Below are positions 37,335 to 46,423 of a DNA stretch of 64,000 nucleotides, piece after piece; position 1 is the stretch's first letter; each line of letters opens with the position of its first letter. A model generated the notes under the pieces. That model made no database searches and was not told where the DNA came from. It saw only the letters and a list, made by a program, of their open reading frames with translations. The translations under genes were made by a program, and so were the position numbers. This DNA is from Aurantimonas manganoxydans SI85-9A1 (lineage in GTDB: Bacteria; Pseudomonadota; Alphaproteobacteria; Rhizobiales; Rhizobiaceae): NCBI RefSeq assembly GCF_000153465.1, contig NZ_CH672387.1:3015903-3079902 (forward strand). Reading direction: 5' to 3'.

Positions 37335-40300
37335 CTAGGCCCGGAGCCTTCTCGGCTCGGGGGCCTCGTTCCCGCCGCTGGCCAGCGACAGGATCGACGC
37401 GACGATGCGGGTTTCGGTCACCCGGGACTTCACCAGGATCTCGGCGACGCGGTCGTCGTCGATGATCACGTCGGCGGCCGACAGGACCAGGGTCGGCACC
37501 CGCGCGCCGTCAGGGCTGGTTAGTTCGTCGAGAAACGCCAGTCCGTGGCCGTCGGGCAGCGTCAGGTCGAGCACCGCGAAGTCGAAATGCCGGTCCCTCA
37601 GCGCCTTCCGCGCCTCGGCGAGGCTGCCGGCGCTGACGAGCTCCACCTTGTTGCGCAGCATCGCCGACAGGATCTCGACGAAGTCGCCGTCGTCCTCAAG
37701 ATGCAGGCCGACCGGCAGGCCGCGCGGCCCGTCATACGCGGCTTCCGCCTCCGGCGGGCCGGGCGGCAAGGCCGCAGACTCGGCGGGCTGGCACGGCATG
37801 TCGATCCAGAACCGCGCGCCCGCCCCCGGGACATTGGCAAAGTCGATCGTCCCGCCCATCGTTTCGATGATCTGGCGCGTGATGTGCAGGCCGAGCCCGG
37901 TCCCGCCCTTCTCGCGGGTGGCCGAGGAATCGGCCTGGGTGAAGCGGTCGAAGATGCGCGACTGGAACTCGGCGGGGATGCCGGTGCCATGGTCCGTGAC
38001 CGAGATCCGGATCGCGCCGTCGATCGGCTCGATCGCCACGTCGATGATTCCCCCTTGCGGCGAGAATTTCGCGGCGTTGGATAGGAGATTCGCCAGAACC
38101 TGCTGGAAGCGGGCCGGATCGACCGGGATCCACGCCTCCCCCTTGCCGGTCGCGTTGAACGCGACGGAGACGCCGAAGCGCGCGAAATAGGGCTGATTGG
38201 CTTCGATCGCTTGGCTGACCGCCGCGTTCGGATCGACGAGGACGGTCTCGAACGCCATCATTCCGGCGGTGATCTTCTCCAGATCGAGAATGTCGTTGAT
38301 CAGGGCGACCAGGCGCTCGCAATTGGCGACCGCGATGGTCAGGAGACGCGTCGCCGCCGGCGGAACGTCCTTGGCCATCACGCCCTGGATCAGGCCGAGC
38401 GAGCCGCGGATCGAGGTCAATGGCGTGCGCAGCTCATGGCTGACCGTGGCGACGAACTCGTTCTTCAGACGGTCCATCTCCTTGCGGTCGTTGATGTCCT
38501 GGACGTGGGAGACGAGATAGGCCTGGCCGTCGTGATCATGCACAAGCGACACGCTGAACAGGCACCAGAGCGCACGGCCGTCGCGATGCAGGAAGCGTTT
38601 CTCGACCTGGTAGGTCGGCAGCGTCTGGGCGATCATCTGCGCCATCTGCTCGCGGTCGATCCCGACGTCGTCAGGATGGGTCACGGCGGCCAGATCGCGC
38701 TGCAGAAGCTCGTCCTCGCTGTAGCCCAGGAAGGCACAGAGCGCCTGGTTGACCCTGATCCAGCCGCCGTTCAGATCGAGCATGGCCATGCCCACCGGCG
38801 CGTCGCGCAGGGCCAGCCGGACCCGCTCCTCGCTGGAGCGCAGGGCCGCCTCGGCGGTTTTCAGCTCGGTGATCTCCGATTGCGTACCGATCACCCGCAT
38901 CGGCTGGCCGGCCTTGTCGCGCTCGATGACAATGGAATCCGAACGCAGCCAGATCCACACATTGTCCTTGCGGCGGATCCGGTATTCCGCCTCAGACCGG
39001 AATGTCGCGGTGTCGTAATAGGCGTCTTCGACCGCCTTGAGGGCCGGAAGATCCTCGGGATGGATGCGGGCCAGCCATTCGGCCCGCGGCTCGATGTCGT
39101 CGGAGGGCGAGAAGCCCAGCATCTGCTTCCAGGTGTCGGAGACGAAGGACTGCCCGCGGCGAAAGTCGATGTCGAAGACGCCGATGCCGGCCCCTTCGAG
39201 CGCGTGGTTCCAGCGGCGCTCATTGGCTTCCAGCGCCTCGACCGCCAGGCGCTGCGCCGTCACGTCCCGGATGATCAGCGTATGACGCAGATCGCCGGAT
39301 TCCGTCGACCAGTCGTTGCGCTGCACATCGAGATACAGAGGCTTGCCGGCCTTGCTGCGCGTCCTGATCACCACCGGCGAATCCGACGCGGGCTCGCCCT
39401 CGCCGACCGCCGTGGCGAGCGTGACGGCGGTGATGGCGTCGTAGCTGAGGATGGTCTCCACGTGCCGGTTGCGGATCTCGTCGGCGGTGTGACCGAAGAT
39501 CGCCTCCACGGCGCGGTTGACCGACAGGATATGGCCGGCGCAGTCGAGGACGATGAAGCCGACCACGGCGGTGTCGACGATCGCGCGGTTCTCGCGTTCG
39601 CGCGCGGCGATGGCGTGGGTCTTCAGCTCGACGGTGTTGCGGATCGATTCCTCGCGGCGGGCGTGGGAGTACAGCAGCGCGCCGAACAGCACCGTCAGCA
39701 GCATGCCGCCGACCAGGATCAGCGTCGGCTCGTTGCTGGCAACGCCCTCCTCGAACTCGGGCGTGCTCTGCCAGAACACCGTCCATTGCTGCCCCATGAC
39801 CGGCAGCACCTTCTTCACCCGGTAGGCCGGATCATGGTCCTCGGCCGCGGCCGCCTTGCTGGAATAGATCAGCTGTTCGGGATCCGCCATCTTGCCGTCA
39901 TAGACACTGAGGTCGACCCCGACGCCCTGGCTTGCTGTGAGATTGTCCATGAACAGCGACGCCATGAAGGGCGCATAGACCCAGCCGCGGAACGCGCTGC
40001 GCCGTTCGGTGATGCTGCGCAGCGGCCGGCCATTGGCATAGAGCGGGCGCAACAGCAGGAAGCCGGCGCTCTTGGTCGTGTCCTGCACCAGAAAGATCCG
40101 GCGGGTGATCACCGCTTCGCCGGTGTCGCGCGCACGCACCGCGGCCTCGTAGCGATTGGTTTCGAAGGCGATGTTGAGGCCGAGGGCCTTCAGGTTGCGA
40201 TCGCGCGGTTCGATATATTTGATGACGAACTGTGCCGGTGCCGGCGTGTCGGGATGCACCTGCATCGGCCCCACCCCGTCGCGGAACGCCTGGTCGAGGA

Positions 40301-41225
40301 AGCTCTGCAAACCGCCCGGGGCGACCGGCTGGATGAAGCCGATGCCGTTGATGCCCGGCAGGTTCTCCTCGATGTTCAGGGCTTCGACGAAGGTCTCCCA
40401 CTCCGGTGCCGTTGTCGATGAAGAGGCCAGGAACAGGCCCGAACCGCCGTCGAGACTCTGCTTGTAGGAAGAGATGCGGTGCAACAGCGCCTGAAGACTG
40501 TCCTCCGCCAGCACCGCGAAGGACGCCTGGTTCTTCTGCTCGGAAATCTCCGTCGTCATCTTCCAGGCGTAGAGGGTCAGAGCAAGTGGAACGATCAGCG
40601 CCAGCAGCGACGGGGCGGTGAAACGTGTGACCGGCTGGCCCGACCAGCGCAGGCTCCAGTTCCGCCAGGGCGCGACCAGCGCAAGGGGCAGCACGATCAG
40701 CACGCCGGCGACATCGCCGAACCACCATGTAAACCAGTTGCGGGCCAGCGCCTCCTGGCTAGCAAGGCCGGCGAGATAGAGAGAGGCGACGCCGATCGAG
40801 GCGGCGACGAGGCACGGCAGCGGCCCGGCGCACAGCGTGAAGAGGACCAGATCGCGGCGGCTCGACAGATTGACCGGCACGCCGAAGACCCGGCGCACGA
40901 GACCGGCCGCGACCAGCGCCTGGATGGTCGAACCGACGGCAATCGCAACCGCGACGGCAATGCCGGTCGCAGCGATCCCGTCCGGCGCGGCCGCATGCCC
41001 GGCGCTCAGATTGACGATCAGCGAGCCGAGCAGCACGCCCGGCCAGAGGCCGGATCCGTAGAGCAGCAGCGCCGCCACGGCGATACCCGAGGCGGGCCAC
41101 AGGACCGTCGCGTAGCCCGGCGGCACGGCGAGGAGCAGCCCCAGCCAGCCCGCCAGGCCATAGAGAATGATCACGATCGCCAAACGGATCGGATAGAGCT
41201 GGGTAAGACGGTGCAGGCCGGTCAT
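37335..41225 (-). CDS. Hybrid histidine kinase: MASE1, CHASE, three PAS, HisKA, HATPase, receiver
   Basis: A 1296-residue membrane sensor kinase. The N-terminal MASE1 domain has about eight helices (residues 1-210: PPGYATVLWPASGIAVAALL). A periplasmic CHASE domain follows (NLPGINGIGFIQPV, YIEPRDRNLKALGLNIAFE, GWVYAPFMASLFMDNL). Three PAS units come next, including HPEDLPALKAVED and LAAVTHPDDVGID. The core has SHELRTPLTSIRGSLGLIQG and a full HATPase (NLLSNAAKFSPQGG, GGTGLGLHIT), and the protein ends in one receiver (FAVLDLTLPDGHGLAFLDEL). Start ATG 41225 has GGGGA about 7 bases before it. No signal is known; CHASE domains sense small extracellular molecules. Confidence 0.94.
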   Translation of the reverse strand: MTGLHRLTQLYPIRLAIVIILYGLAGWLGLLLAVPPGYATVLWPASGIAVAALLLYGSGLWPGVLLGSLIVNLSAGHAAAPDGIAATGIAVAVAIAVGSTIQALVAAGLVRRVFGVPVNLSSRRDLVLFTLCAGPLPCLVAASIGVASLYLAGLASQEALARNWFTWWFGDVAGVLIVLPLALVAPWRNWSLRWSGQPVTRFTAPSLLALIVPLALTLYAWKMTTEISEQKNQASFAVLAEDSLQALLHRISSYKQSLDGGSGLFLASSSTTAPEWETFVEALNIEENLPGINGIGFIQPVAPGGLQSFLDQAFRDGVGPMQVHPDTPAPAQFVIKYIEPRDRNLKALGLNIAFETNRYEAAVRARDTGEAVITRRIFLVQDTTKSAGFLLLRPLYANGRPLRSITERRSAFRGWVYAPFMASLFMDNLTASQGVGVDLSVYDGKMADPEQLIYSSKAAAAEDHDPAYRVKKVLPVMGQQWTVFWQSTPEFEEGVASNEPTLILVGGMLLTVLFGALLYSHARREESIRNTVELKTHAIAARERENRAIVDTAVVGFIVLDCAGHILSVNRAVEAIFGHTADEIRNRHVETILSYDAITAVTLATAVGEGEPASDSPVVIRTRSKAGKPLYLDVQRNDWSTESGDLRHTLIIRDVTAQRLAVEALEANERRWNHALEGAGIGVFDIDFRRGQSFVSDTWKQMLGFSPSDDIEPRAEWLARIHPEDLPALKAVEDAYYDTATFRSEAEYRIRRKDNVWIWLRSDSIVIERDKAGQPMRVIGTQSEITELKTAEAALRSSEERVRLALRDAPVGMAMLDLNGGWIRVNQALCAFLGYSEDELLQRDLAAVTHPDDVGIDREQMAQMIAQTLPTYQVEKRFLHRDGRALWCLFSVSLVHDHDGQAYLVSHVQDINDRKEMDRLKNEFVATVSHELRTPLTSIRGSLGLIQGVMAKDVPPAATRLLTIAVANCERLVALINDILDLEKITAGMMAFETVLVDPNAAVSQAIEANQPYFARFGVSVAFNATGKGEAWIPVDPARFQQVLANLLSNAAKFSPQGGIIDVAIEPIDGAIRISVTDHGTGIPAEFQSRIFDRFTQADSSATREKGGTGLGLHITRQIIETMGGTIDFANVPGAGARFWIDMPCQPAESAALPPGPPEAEAAYDGPRGLPVGLHLEDDGDFVEILSAMLRNKVELVSAGSLAEARKALRDRHFDFAVLDLTLPDGHGLAFLDELTSPDGARVPTLVLSAADVIIDDDRVAEILVKSRVTETRIVASILSLASGGNEAPEPRRLRA

Positions 41226-41396
41226 GACAGTATCCCCGCGCACCGGACGGCAAGTGTCGACCGGGCAATGCTAGGCGAGCATTCCGTCTTTCCTTTGAGA
41301 ATAGCTTAAGCTGACGCGACGAGATTGCGCCCTGCGACAAGTCGGCAGTTCCCTACCCCGCCCGTCGGCACGATCGGCCGTGTTCCGGCAGACCGG

Positions 41397-41771
41397 TCAG
41401 CGGTCCAGGTAGCTGCGGGCCTCGCCGGCCAGGGCCATCGGATCGAACGGCTTGGGGATCACGCCGAGGGCACCGAGACCCAGAAAGCGCTCGACATCGG
41501 CCGATTGCGTGCGGGCGGTCATGAAGACCACGGGCACCTCGGCGGTGCGCGCGTCTTCGCGCAGGCGTCGCAATGTCTCTGGACCGTCCATGCCCGGCAT
41601 CATCACGTCGAGCAGAACGAGATCGGGCACCCATTCGCTGGCCACCGCCAGGGCTTCGGCGCCCGAGCTCGCGCCGCGAACCTCGAAACTCGGCTCCAGT
41701 TCGAGACACATCACGGCGATTTCCCGTATGTCAGCCTCGTCGTCGACATGGAGAATGCGATGGGTCGCCAT
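41397..41771 (-). CDS. CheY-like single-domain response regulator
   Basis: A 124-residue stand-alone receiver. The acidic pocket is HVDDEAD, the phospho-acceptor is Asp55 in LLDVMMPGMDG, with Thr85 (FMTAR) and Lys107 (PKPFDP). There is no output domain, so it would act as a phosphate relay or bind a partner. It lies directly upstream of the MASE1/CHASE kinase gene on the same strand, a likely partner. Start ATG 41771 has AGGAAG upstream. Confidence 0.93.
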   Translation of the reverse strand: MATHRILHVDDEADIREIAVMCLELEPSFEVRGASSGAEALAVASEWVPDLVLLDVMMPGMDGPETLRRLREDARTAEVPVVFMTARTQSADVERFLGLGALGVIPKPFDPMALAGEARSYLDR

Positions 41772-42025
41772 GGATATCTTCCTGTCCTGACAGTCTCCGG
41801 TACGGCGCATGCCCGGCCCCTCGCGAGGGCTGCGGACGGCGCCCTGCCCGCAATGGCACGAAAGCGCCCCGATGTCGAAGAGCGGGGTGGCAGTGCAACT
41901 GCTCTTATTCGTAACCAACTGGATTCAAAGCGCTATCAATTCATCCTTAACGCCGATCCCACATTATCCGGCCCCACACCCATCCTTGGACATATTCCGG
42001 GTCCAGGCAAACGGACGGATTGCAT

Positions 42026-43261
42026 ATGGACCGCGATATCGGCCTCGCCGTCGTAGACGATGACCCGCTCTTTCTCGACTATGTCTCCAATCTTCTGGCC
42101 CTGCAGGGCGGAATGCGGGTGACCTGTCTGGAATCGGAGACCGCGCTGTTCGAGACCCTCGGCCAGGAGCCGTTCGACTGCATCCTCATGGATTACGACC
42201 TCGGACAGAACAACGGCCTGTCTGTTGCCGAGCGCGTCAATGCCATGCTGTCGGACCCGCCTCCCATCGTCATGCTGACCGGCGGCGGCAGCGAGCGGAC
42301 CGCGGTCAAGGCCTTCCGCAGCGGCTTCAGCGACTATGTTTCGAAGCGGGATCTGAAGGTCACCGAACTGGTCGGCGCCGTGCGCGGCGCGGTCGACCGT
42401 CACGAGGCCGCCCGGGGCGCCCGGGCCCGGACCGAAGCGCTGCAGGAACGGCTGGAATTCAACGCCACCACCGGCCTCTACGACCAGCGCTTCATGCAGG
42501 CGCGGCTGGCCGACTTCACCGCACCCGGCGCGGCCCGGCGCTTCGCGGTCATCGTCATCGACATCGGCGAACTCGCCACCGTGCGCGCCGAGCTCGGCTA
42601 CATGGCCGGCCAGCGGCTGTCGAACGCCTTCGCCGCCGAATTGCGCAACCATCTGTCCGCCGGCGACATCGCCGGTCATCTCGGCGAGGACGGCTTCGTC
42701 GTCATCGTCGACCGGCCGGCGGCCCTGACGGATGTGGACACCATGGTCCAGCGCCTGCGCCAGGCGCTGACCCGGGGCTTCACCCTCGACCGGGCGCAGG
42801 TCCACCTCGCGCCGCAGATCGGCGTCGCGCTGCACCCGGACACCGGCACCAGGGGGGACGGCCTGATCGCCGCAGCGCGCCCCGCGACCAGCGGCGAAGC
42901 CGCGACCGTAACGGCCTTCTCAGCCACGACGACTGTCGGCGACGGGGCAATTGCACCTGCCGCACGGGCTGAAGCGCAGGCGGGCCAGACGCCGATCACC
43001 CAAGCGACGGAGCGCCGCAAGGAGCGACGCCAGCGCGTGCTGCGACAGGCCAAGATCCTGATCAATGGCCAGAGCACCATCATCGACTGCAATGTCCGCG
43101 ACCTGACCGCGTCGGGCGCCCGGCTCCGGGTCGGCAGCTATTTCGCCGTGCCGGCGGAATTCGACCTCGCCATCGTAGGAACCGGAATGACCCGCCGGGT
43201 CACCACGCGCTGGCAGATCGGCCGCGACATCGGCGTCGAATTCGTTGTCGGCGCCGCATGA
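42026..43261 (+). CDS. Receiver - degenerate GGDEF - PilZ protein
   Basis: A 411-residue three-domain protein. An N-terminal receiver has Asp56 in CILMDYDLGQNNG. The middle follows the GGDEF fold (TTGLYDQRFMQARLADF, FAVIVIDIGELATVRAELGY), but the signature is HLGEDGFVV instead of GG[DE]EF, so it cannot make c-di-GMP. The C-terminus is a PilZ domain with an arginine-rich start (RRKERRQRVLRQ) and DLTASGARLRV, which fits the D-x-[ST]-x-x-G part of the c-di-GMP-binding motif. It therefore looks like a phosphorylation-gated c-di-GMP receptor. Start ATG 42026 has a poor ribosome site. It overlaps the Hpt gene by 4 bases. Confidence 0.88.
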   Translation: MDRDIGLAVVDDDPLFLDYVSNLLALQGGMRVTCLESETALFETLGQEPFDCILMDYDLGQNNGLSVAERVNAMLSDPPPIVMLTGGGSERTAVKAFRSGFSDYVSKRDLKVTELVGAVRGAVDRHEAARGARARTEALQERLEFNATTGLYDQRFMQARLADFTAPGAARRFAVIVIDIGELATVRAELGYMAGQRLSNAFAAELRNHLSAGDIAGHLGEDGFVVIVDRPAALTDVDTMVQRLRQALTRGFTLDRAQVHLAPQIGVALHPDTGTRGDGLIAAARPATSGEAATVTAFSATTTVGDGAIAPAARAEAQAGQTPITQATERRKERRQRVLRQAKILINGQSTIIDCNVRDLTASGARLRVGSYFAVPAEFDLAIVGTGMTRRVTTRWQIGRDIGVEFVVGAA

Positions 43262-43626
43262 CCGCGCCGCAGCCCGACACCGCCGCCATCGAGGCTAGGC
43301 TGATGCGCCTGCGCGAACAATTCGCCGCGCGCGCCGCCACGCATGTCGCGATGCTCGACGCGCTGGCCGGACGGCTCGCGGACGGCGGCGCGCCCGCCGA
43401 TCGCGAGGAAGTGCGCCGCATCGCCCATTCGCTGGCCGGTGCGGGCGGGACCTTCGGCTTTGCAGTCATCTCGAAAAGCGCCGCCGAGCTGGAAGACTTC
43501 ATCGCCGCCGACCCCGATGACGCGGCACTCGCCGCGCGCATTCGCGGTGTCGTCGCGGCCATCCGCGACAATCTTACCGCAGACGGGCTCGTAGCCAGCG
43601 AACCGGCAGAAGGAGATGGCGCATGA
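43258..43626 (+). CDS. Hpt (histidine phosphotransfer) protein
   Basis: A 122-residue single-domain Hpt protein. The phospho-acceptor is His57 in EEVRRIAHSLAGAGGTFGF, followed by the helix AAELEDFIAADPDDA. It would carry phosphate from a hybrid kinase receiver to another receiver. Both ends overlap neighbours by ATGA, so it is translated together with the PilZ and GGDEF receiver proteins, its likely partners. Confidence 0.93.
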   Translation: MTAPQPDTAAIEARLMRLREQFAARAATHVAMLDALAGRLADGGAPADREEVRRIAHSLAGAGGTFGFAVISKSAAELEDFIAADPDDAALAARIRGVVAAIRDNLTADGLVASEPAEGDGA

Positions 43627-44900
43627 CCGCCCAGGCAGCCCCCCTCGCCGTTTCCGAACTCGACAGCGCCATGCGCAGGCAGGATGAAGGCCCGGCGCGC
43701 CAGATCGTCTGTGCCTTTGCCGATGACGGCCATATTCCCGGCCTGCTGCGGGCCTTGTCCGGCCTCGGCTATGAAGCGGTGGACGGCCGCTCCGGCGTGC
43801 CCGACGGCTGCCTCGCAGCCGTCGTCTGCGGCAGTTACGATCCCGATCTGGCGCGGAGCCGCGTTCTGAAGAACCAGGTGCGGGTGGTACTGGCCGATGC
43901 AACGCCGTCCTTCGCCCGGCGGCTCGCCGTCGCGCGGGCCGGCGTCGAAGCGATCATCGCCACGCCCGTCGACACGGTCGAACTCGGCGCGTGGCTGTCG
44001 GATTTCGAGACCAGCGGCGACCGCCAGCAACGCTTGTCGATCCTCATCGTCGACGACGATGAACTGATTGCCGAAAGCTACGCGCTGGCGCTGGAAGCGG
44101 CCGGCATGGACGCACGCGTGGTCACCGATCCCGCCGACGCGTTGCGGCACATCGCCGAGGTCACGCCTGATCTCGTTCTGCTCGACATGCACATGCCGGG
44201 TGCCAGCGGCCTCGAACTGGCGCAGATCATCCGCCAGTCGCGCCAAACCCTGCCCCTGCCGATCGTCTTCCTGTCGGCCGAGCGCGATATCGCCGCCCAG
44301 ACGCAGGCCCGCCAGATCGGCGGCGACGATTTCATCCGCAAGCCGGTGGACCTCGCCCATCTCGCGGCCACCGTGCGGATGCGGGCCGAGCGGGCGCTGG
44401 CGCTGCGCCAGATCATGGAGCGCGACAGCCTGACCGGCCTGTTGAACCACGCCCGGTTCAAGGAGCGGGTGACGCTGGAACTGGAGCGCTCGCGGCGCAC
44501 CGGCGCACCGCTCACCGTAGCGCTGATCGACATCGACCATTTCAAGCAGGTCAACGACACCCATGGCCACCAGACCGGCGACCGGGTGATCCAGGCCCTG
44601 TCGCAATGTCTCGTCGGCGGATTGCGGCGCACCGACGTGGTGGCCCGCTATGGCGGCGAGGAATTCGGCCTGCTGCTGCTCGACACGCCGGTGGCGGCTG
44701 CGCAAACCGTGCTCGACCGGATCCGCGTGCGGTTCTCGCAGATCGGCCATGCCGGGGACGATGCCTCGTTCCGGGCGACGTTCAGTGGCGGCGTCGCGGG
44801 GACGGCAAAGGGGATCGACAGCACCGCGATGATCGCGGCCGCAGACGCAGCGCTCTATGGCGCCAAGCGCGCCGGACGCAACCGCATCGTCGGCGCCTGA
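43623..44900 (+). CDS. Receiver-GGDEF diguanylate cyclase with an extra degenerate receiver
   Basis: A 425-residue response regulator. Residues 1-130 look like a receiver that has lost its acidic pocket. A full receiver follows (LIVDDDELIAES, Asp188 in LLDMHMPGASG, Lys240 in FIRKPVD). The GGDEF domain (about 265-425) has the intact active site RYGGEEFGLLL at 344-348 and an inhibitory site RRTD at 335-338, the proper five residues earlier. It should therefore make c-di-GMP with product feedback. It overlaps the Hpt gene by ATGA and probably receives phosphate through it. Confidence 0.93.
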   Translation: MTAQAAPLAVSELDSAMRRQDEGPARQIVCAFADDGHIPGLLRALSGLGYEAVDGRSGVPDGCLAAVVCGSYDPDLARSRVLKNQVRVVLADATPSFARRLAVARAGVEAIIATPVDTVELGAWLSDFETSGDRQQRLSILIVDDDELIAESYALALEAAGMDARVVTDPADALRHIAEVTPDLVLLDMHMPGASGLELAQIIRQSRQTLPLPIVFLSAERDIAAQTQARQIGGDDFIRKPVDLAHLAATVRMRAERALALRQIMERDSLTGLLNHARFKERVTLELERSRRTGAPLTVALIDIDHFKQVNDTHGHQTGDRVIQALSQCLVGGLRRTDVVARYGGEEFGLLLLDTPVAAAQTVLDRIRVRFSQIGHAGDDASFRATFSGGVAGTAKGIDSTAMIAAADAALYGAKRAGRNRIVGA

Positions 44901-45083
44901 CCGCAGCGCTGCCGGCAAGGCTCGGTGGGTTCAGCCTGTCGCGGCTCGCCCCGGAGCCTGCCGCGCCCTTCCGTTCACGCTCGAAACAACCCTGACGCGC
45001 TTCCGTCGACCTGAAAGGTCATCCAGACTGACTGTTCGCCGGACGCCATGGGGGACCCGGCGCGATCCGTCTGGGAGGACATC

Positions 45084-46055
45084 ATGAAATTGCTCGTCAA
45101 CGCCGCGGTCGGCCTGATCGCCGGCCTTCTTGCCGTCACGGGGCCGGCACACGCCTTTCCCGATCGGCCGATCTCGATCATCGTGCCCTGGGCCGCCGGC
45201 GGCGGCACCGACGCCGTGGTGCGCACCTTCGCCGCGGGTTTCCAGGAAGAGCTCGGCGTGCCGGTCAACGTCATCAACCGCACCGGCGGCGGCGGCATCA
45301 CCGGCCACTCGGCCATCATCAATGCCGAGGCCGATGGCTACACGCTCGGCGCCGCCAGCCCGGAGATCGGCCTCTACCGCACCCTCGGGACGGCCGACAT
45401 CTCGCTCGACGATCTCGACCTGTTCTCGCGCCTGGCGATCATTCCGGCCGGCGTCACCGTGGCGGCGGACTCGCCCTTCGAGACGCTGGAGCAACTGATC
45501 GCGGCGATCCAAGCCGAGCCGGCCGGAACCTACTCGTCCTCGGGAACGGGCGTCGGCGGGTCCTGGCATGTGGCCGCGGGCGGGCTTCTCGCGGCAGCCG
45601 ACATCGACCCGCAGAAGCTGAAATGGGTGCCGAGCCAGGGCGGCGCACCGGCCCTGATGGAGGTGATGTCCGGCGGCATCACGATGTTCACCGGCTCGCC
45701 GGTCGAGGCGTTGAGCCTCATCGAGGCCGGCCGGGTGCGCACCCTCGCGGTGATGCTGGACGAGCGTTCCGAGACCTTCCCGGATGCGCCGACCGTCAAG
45801 GAGGCGATCGGCAAGGACTGGTCCTATGCCAACTGGTTTGCGCTGGTCGCTCCCAAGGGGATCGACGCCGAGGAGCGCGAGGTCCTCTATCAGGCGGCAG
45901 CGCGTGCCAACGCCCGTCCCGAGGTCCAGTCGGCGCTGAAGGAACGGGGCATCACGCCGGTCTGGGACGAACCCGGCGAATTCGACGCCTTCGCGGCGGA
46001 ATTCACGACAACGGCAAAATCGGTTCTCGAGGGCCTGGGGCTCGCCAAGAACTGA
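45084..46055 (+). CDS. Tripartite tricarboxylate transporter substrate-binding protein (TctC family), orphan
   Basis: A 323-residue periplasmic binding protein. It has a Sec signal peptide ending GPAHA and the family start FPDRPISIIVPWAAGGGTDAV. Further features are GGGGITGHSAIINAEADGYT and GGAPALMEVMSGGITMFTGS. Start ATG 45084 has GGGAGGACATC before it. TctA and TctB membrane partners are not in this window, so it is an orphan receptor, a common situation in this family. The ligand is probably an organic acid. Confidence 0.92.
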   Translation: MKLLVNAAVGLIAGLLAVTGPAHAFPDRPISIIVPWAAGGGTDAVVRTFAAGFQEELGVPVNVINRTGGGGITGHSAIINAEADGYTLGAASPEIGLYRTLGTADISLDDLDLFSRLAIIPAGVTVAADSPFETLEQLIAAIQAEPAGTYSSSGTGVGGSWHVAAGGLLAAADIDPQKLKWVPSQGGAPALMEVMSGGITMFTGSPVEALSLIEAGRVRTLAVMLDERSETFPDAPTVKEAIGKDWSYANWFALVAPKGIDAEEREVLYQAAARANARPEVQSALKERGITPVWDEPGEFDAFAAEFTTTAKSVLEGLGLAKN

Positions 46056-46267
46056 GGCTCCGCCTCGTCATCAATCCCGGCCGGGCGACTGGCCGAGATT
46101 GCCCTGGCGGTGGCCATGGGCGCCGGGCTGACCGGGACTGGCAGGAGGACGCCGACCAACAGCTTTGGACTGGCCGCCGATGTTTGTCGGGCGGAACGAA
46201 AACGCGGATGCGTCTTTCTTGGCGGCGGTCCGTAACTTTGATTCCCGCCGCCTGACGACAGTCCTTC

Positions 46268-46408
46268 ATGCCCTTCGATCATCTGCGCGAACTCGGCCGT
46301 CTCCCGAACCCCGGGACGATGACGCGTCGCGCCATCCTCGCCTGGGGTGGCGCCGCCATGGCCATCGGCTGGGCTCTGGCGATCCTGATCGCCCTGTCGA
46401 TGATGTGA
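46268..46408 (+). CDS. Small single-pass membrane protein (46 residues)
   Basis: A short frame beginning MPFDHLRELGRLPNPGTMTR and then a 23-residue hydrophobic segment that starts RAILAWGGAAMAIGWALAIL and ends in MM. The pattern of a short polar head followed by one membrane helix is typical of real small membrane proteins rather than of antisense frames. No strong ribosome site is visible. It lies alone between the TctC-type gene and the convergent methyltransferase. The function is unknown. Confidence 0.5.
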   Translation: MPFDHLRELGRLPNPGTMTRRAILAWGGAAMAIGWALAILIALSMM

Positions 46409-46423
46409 GCCGGTCGGCGGCCG

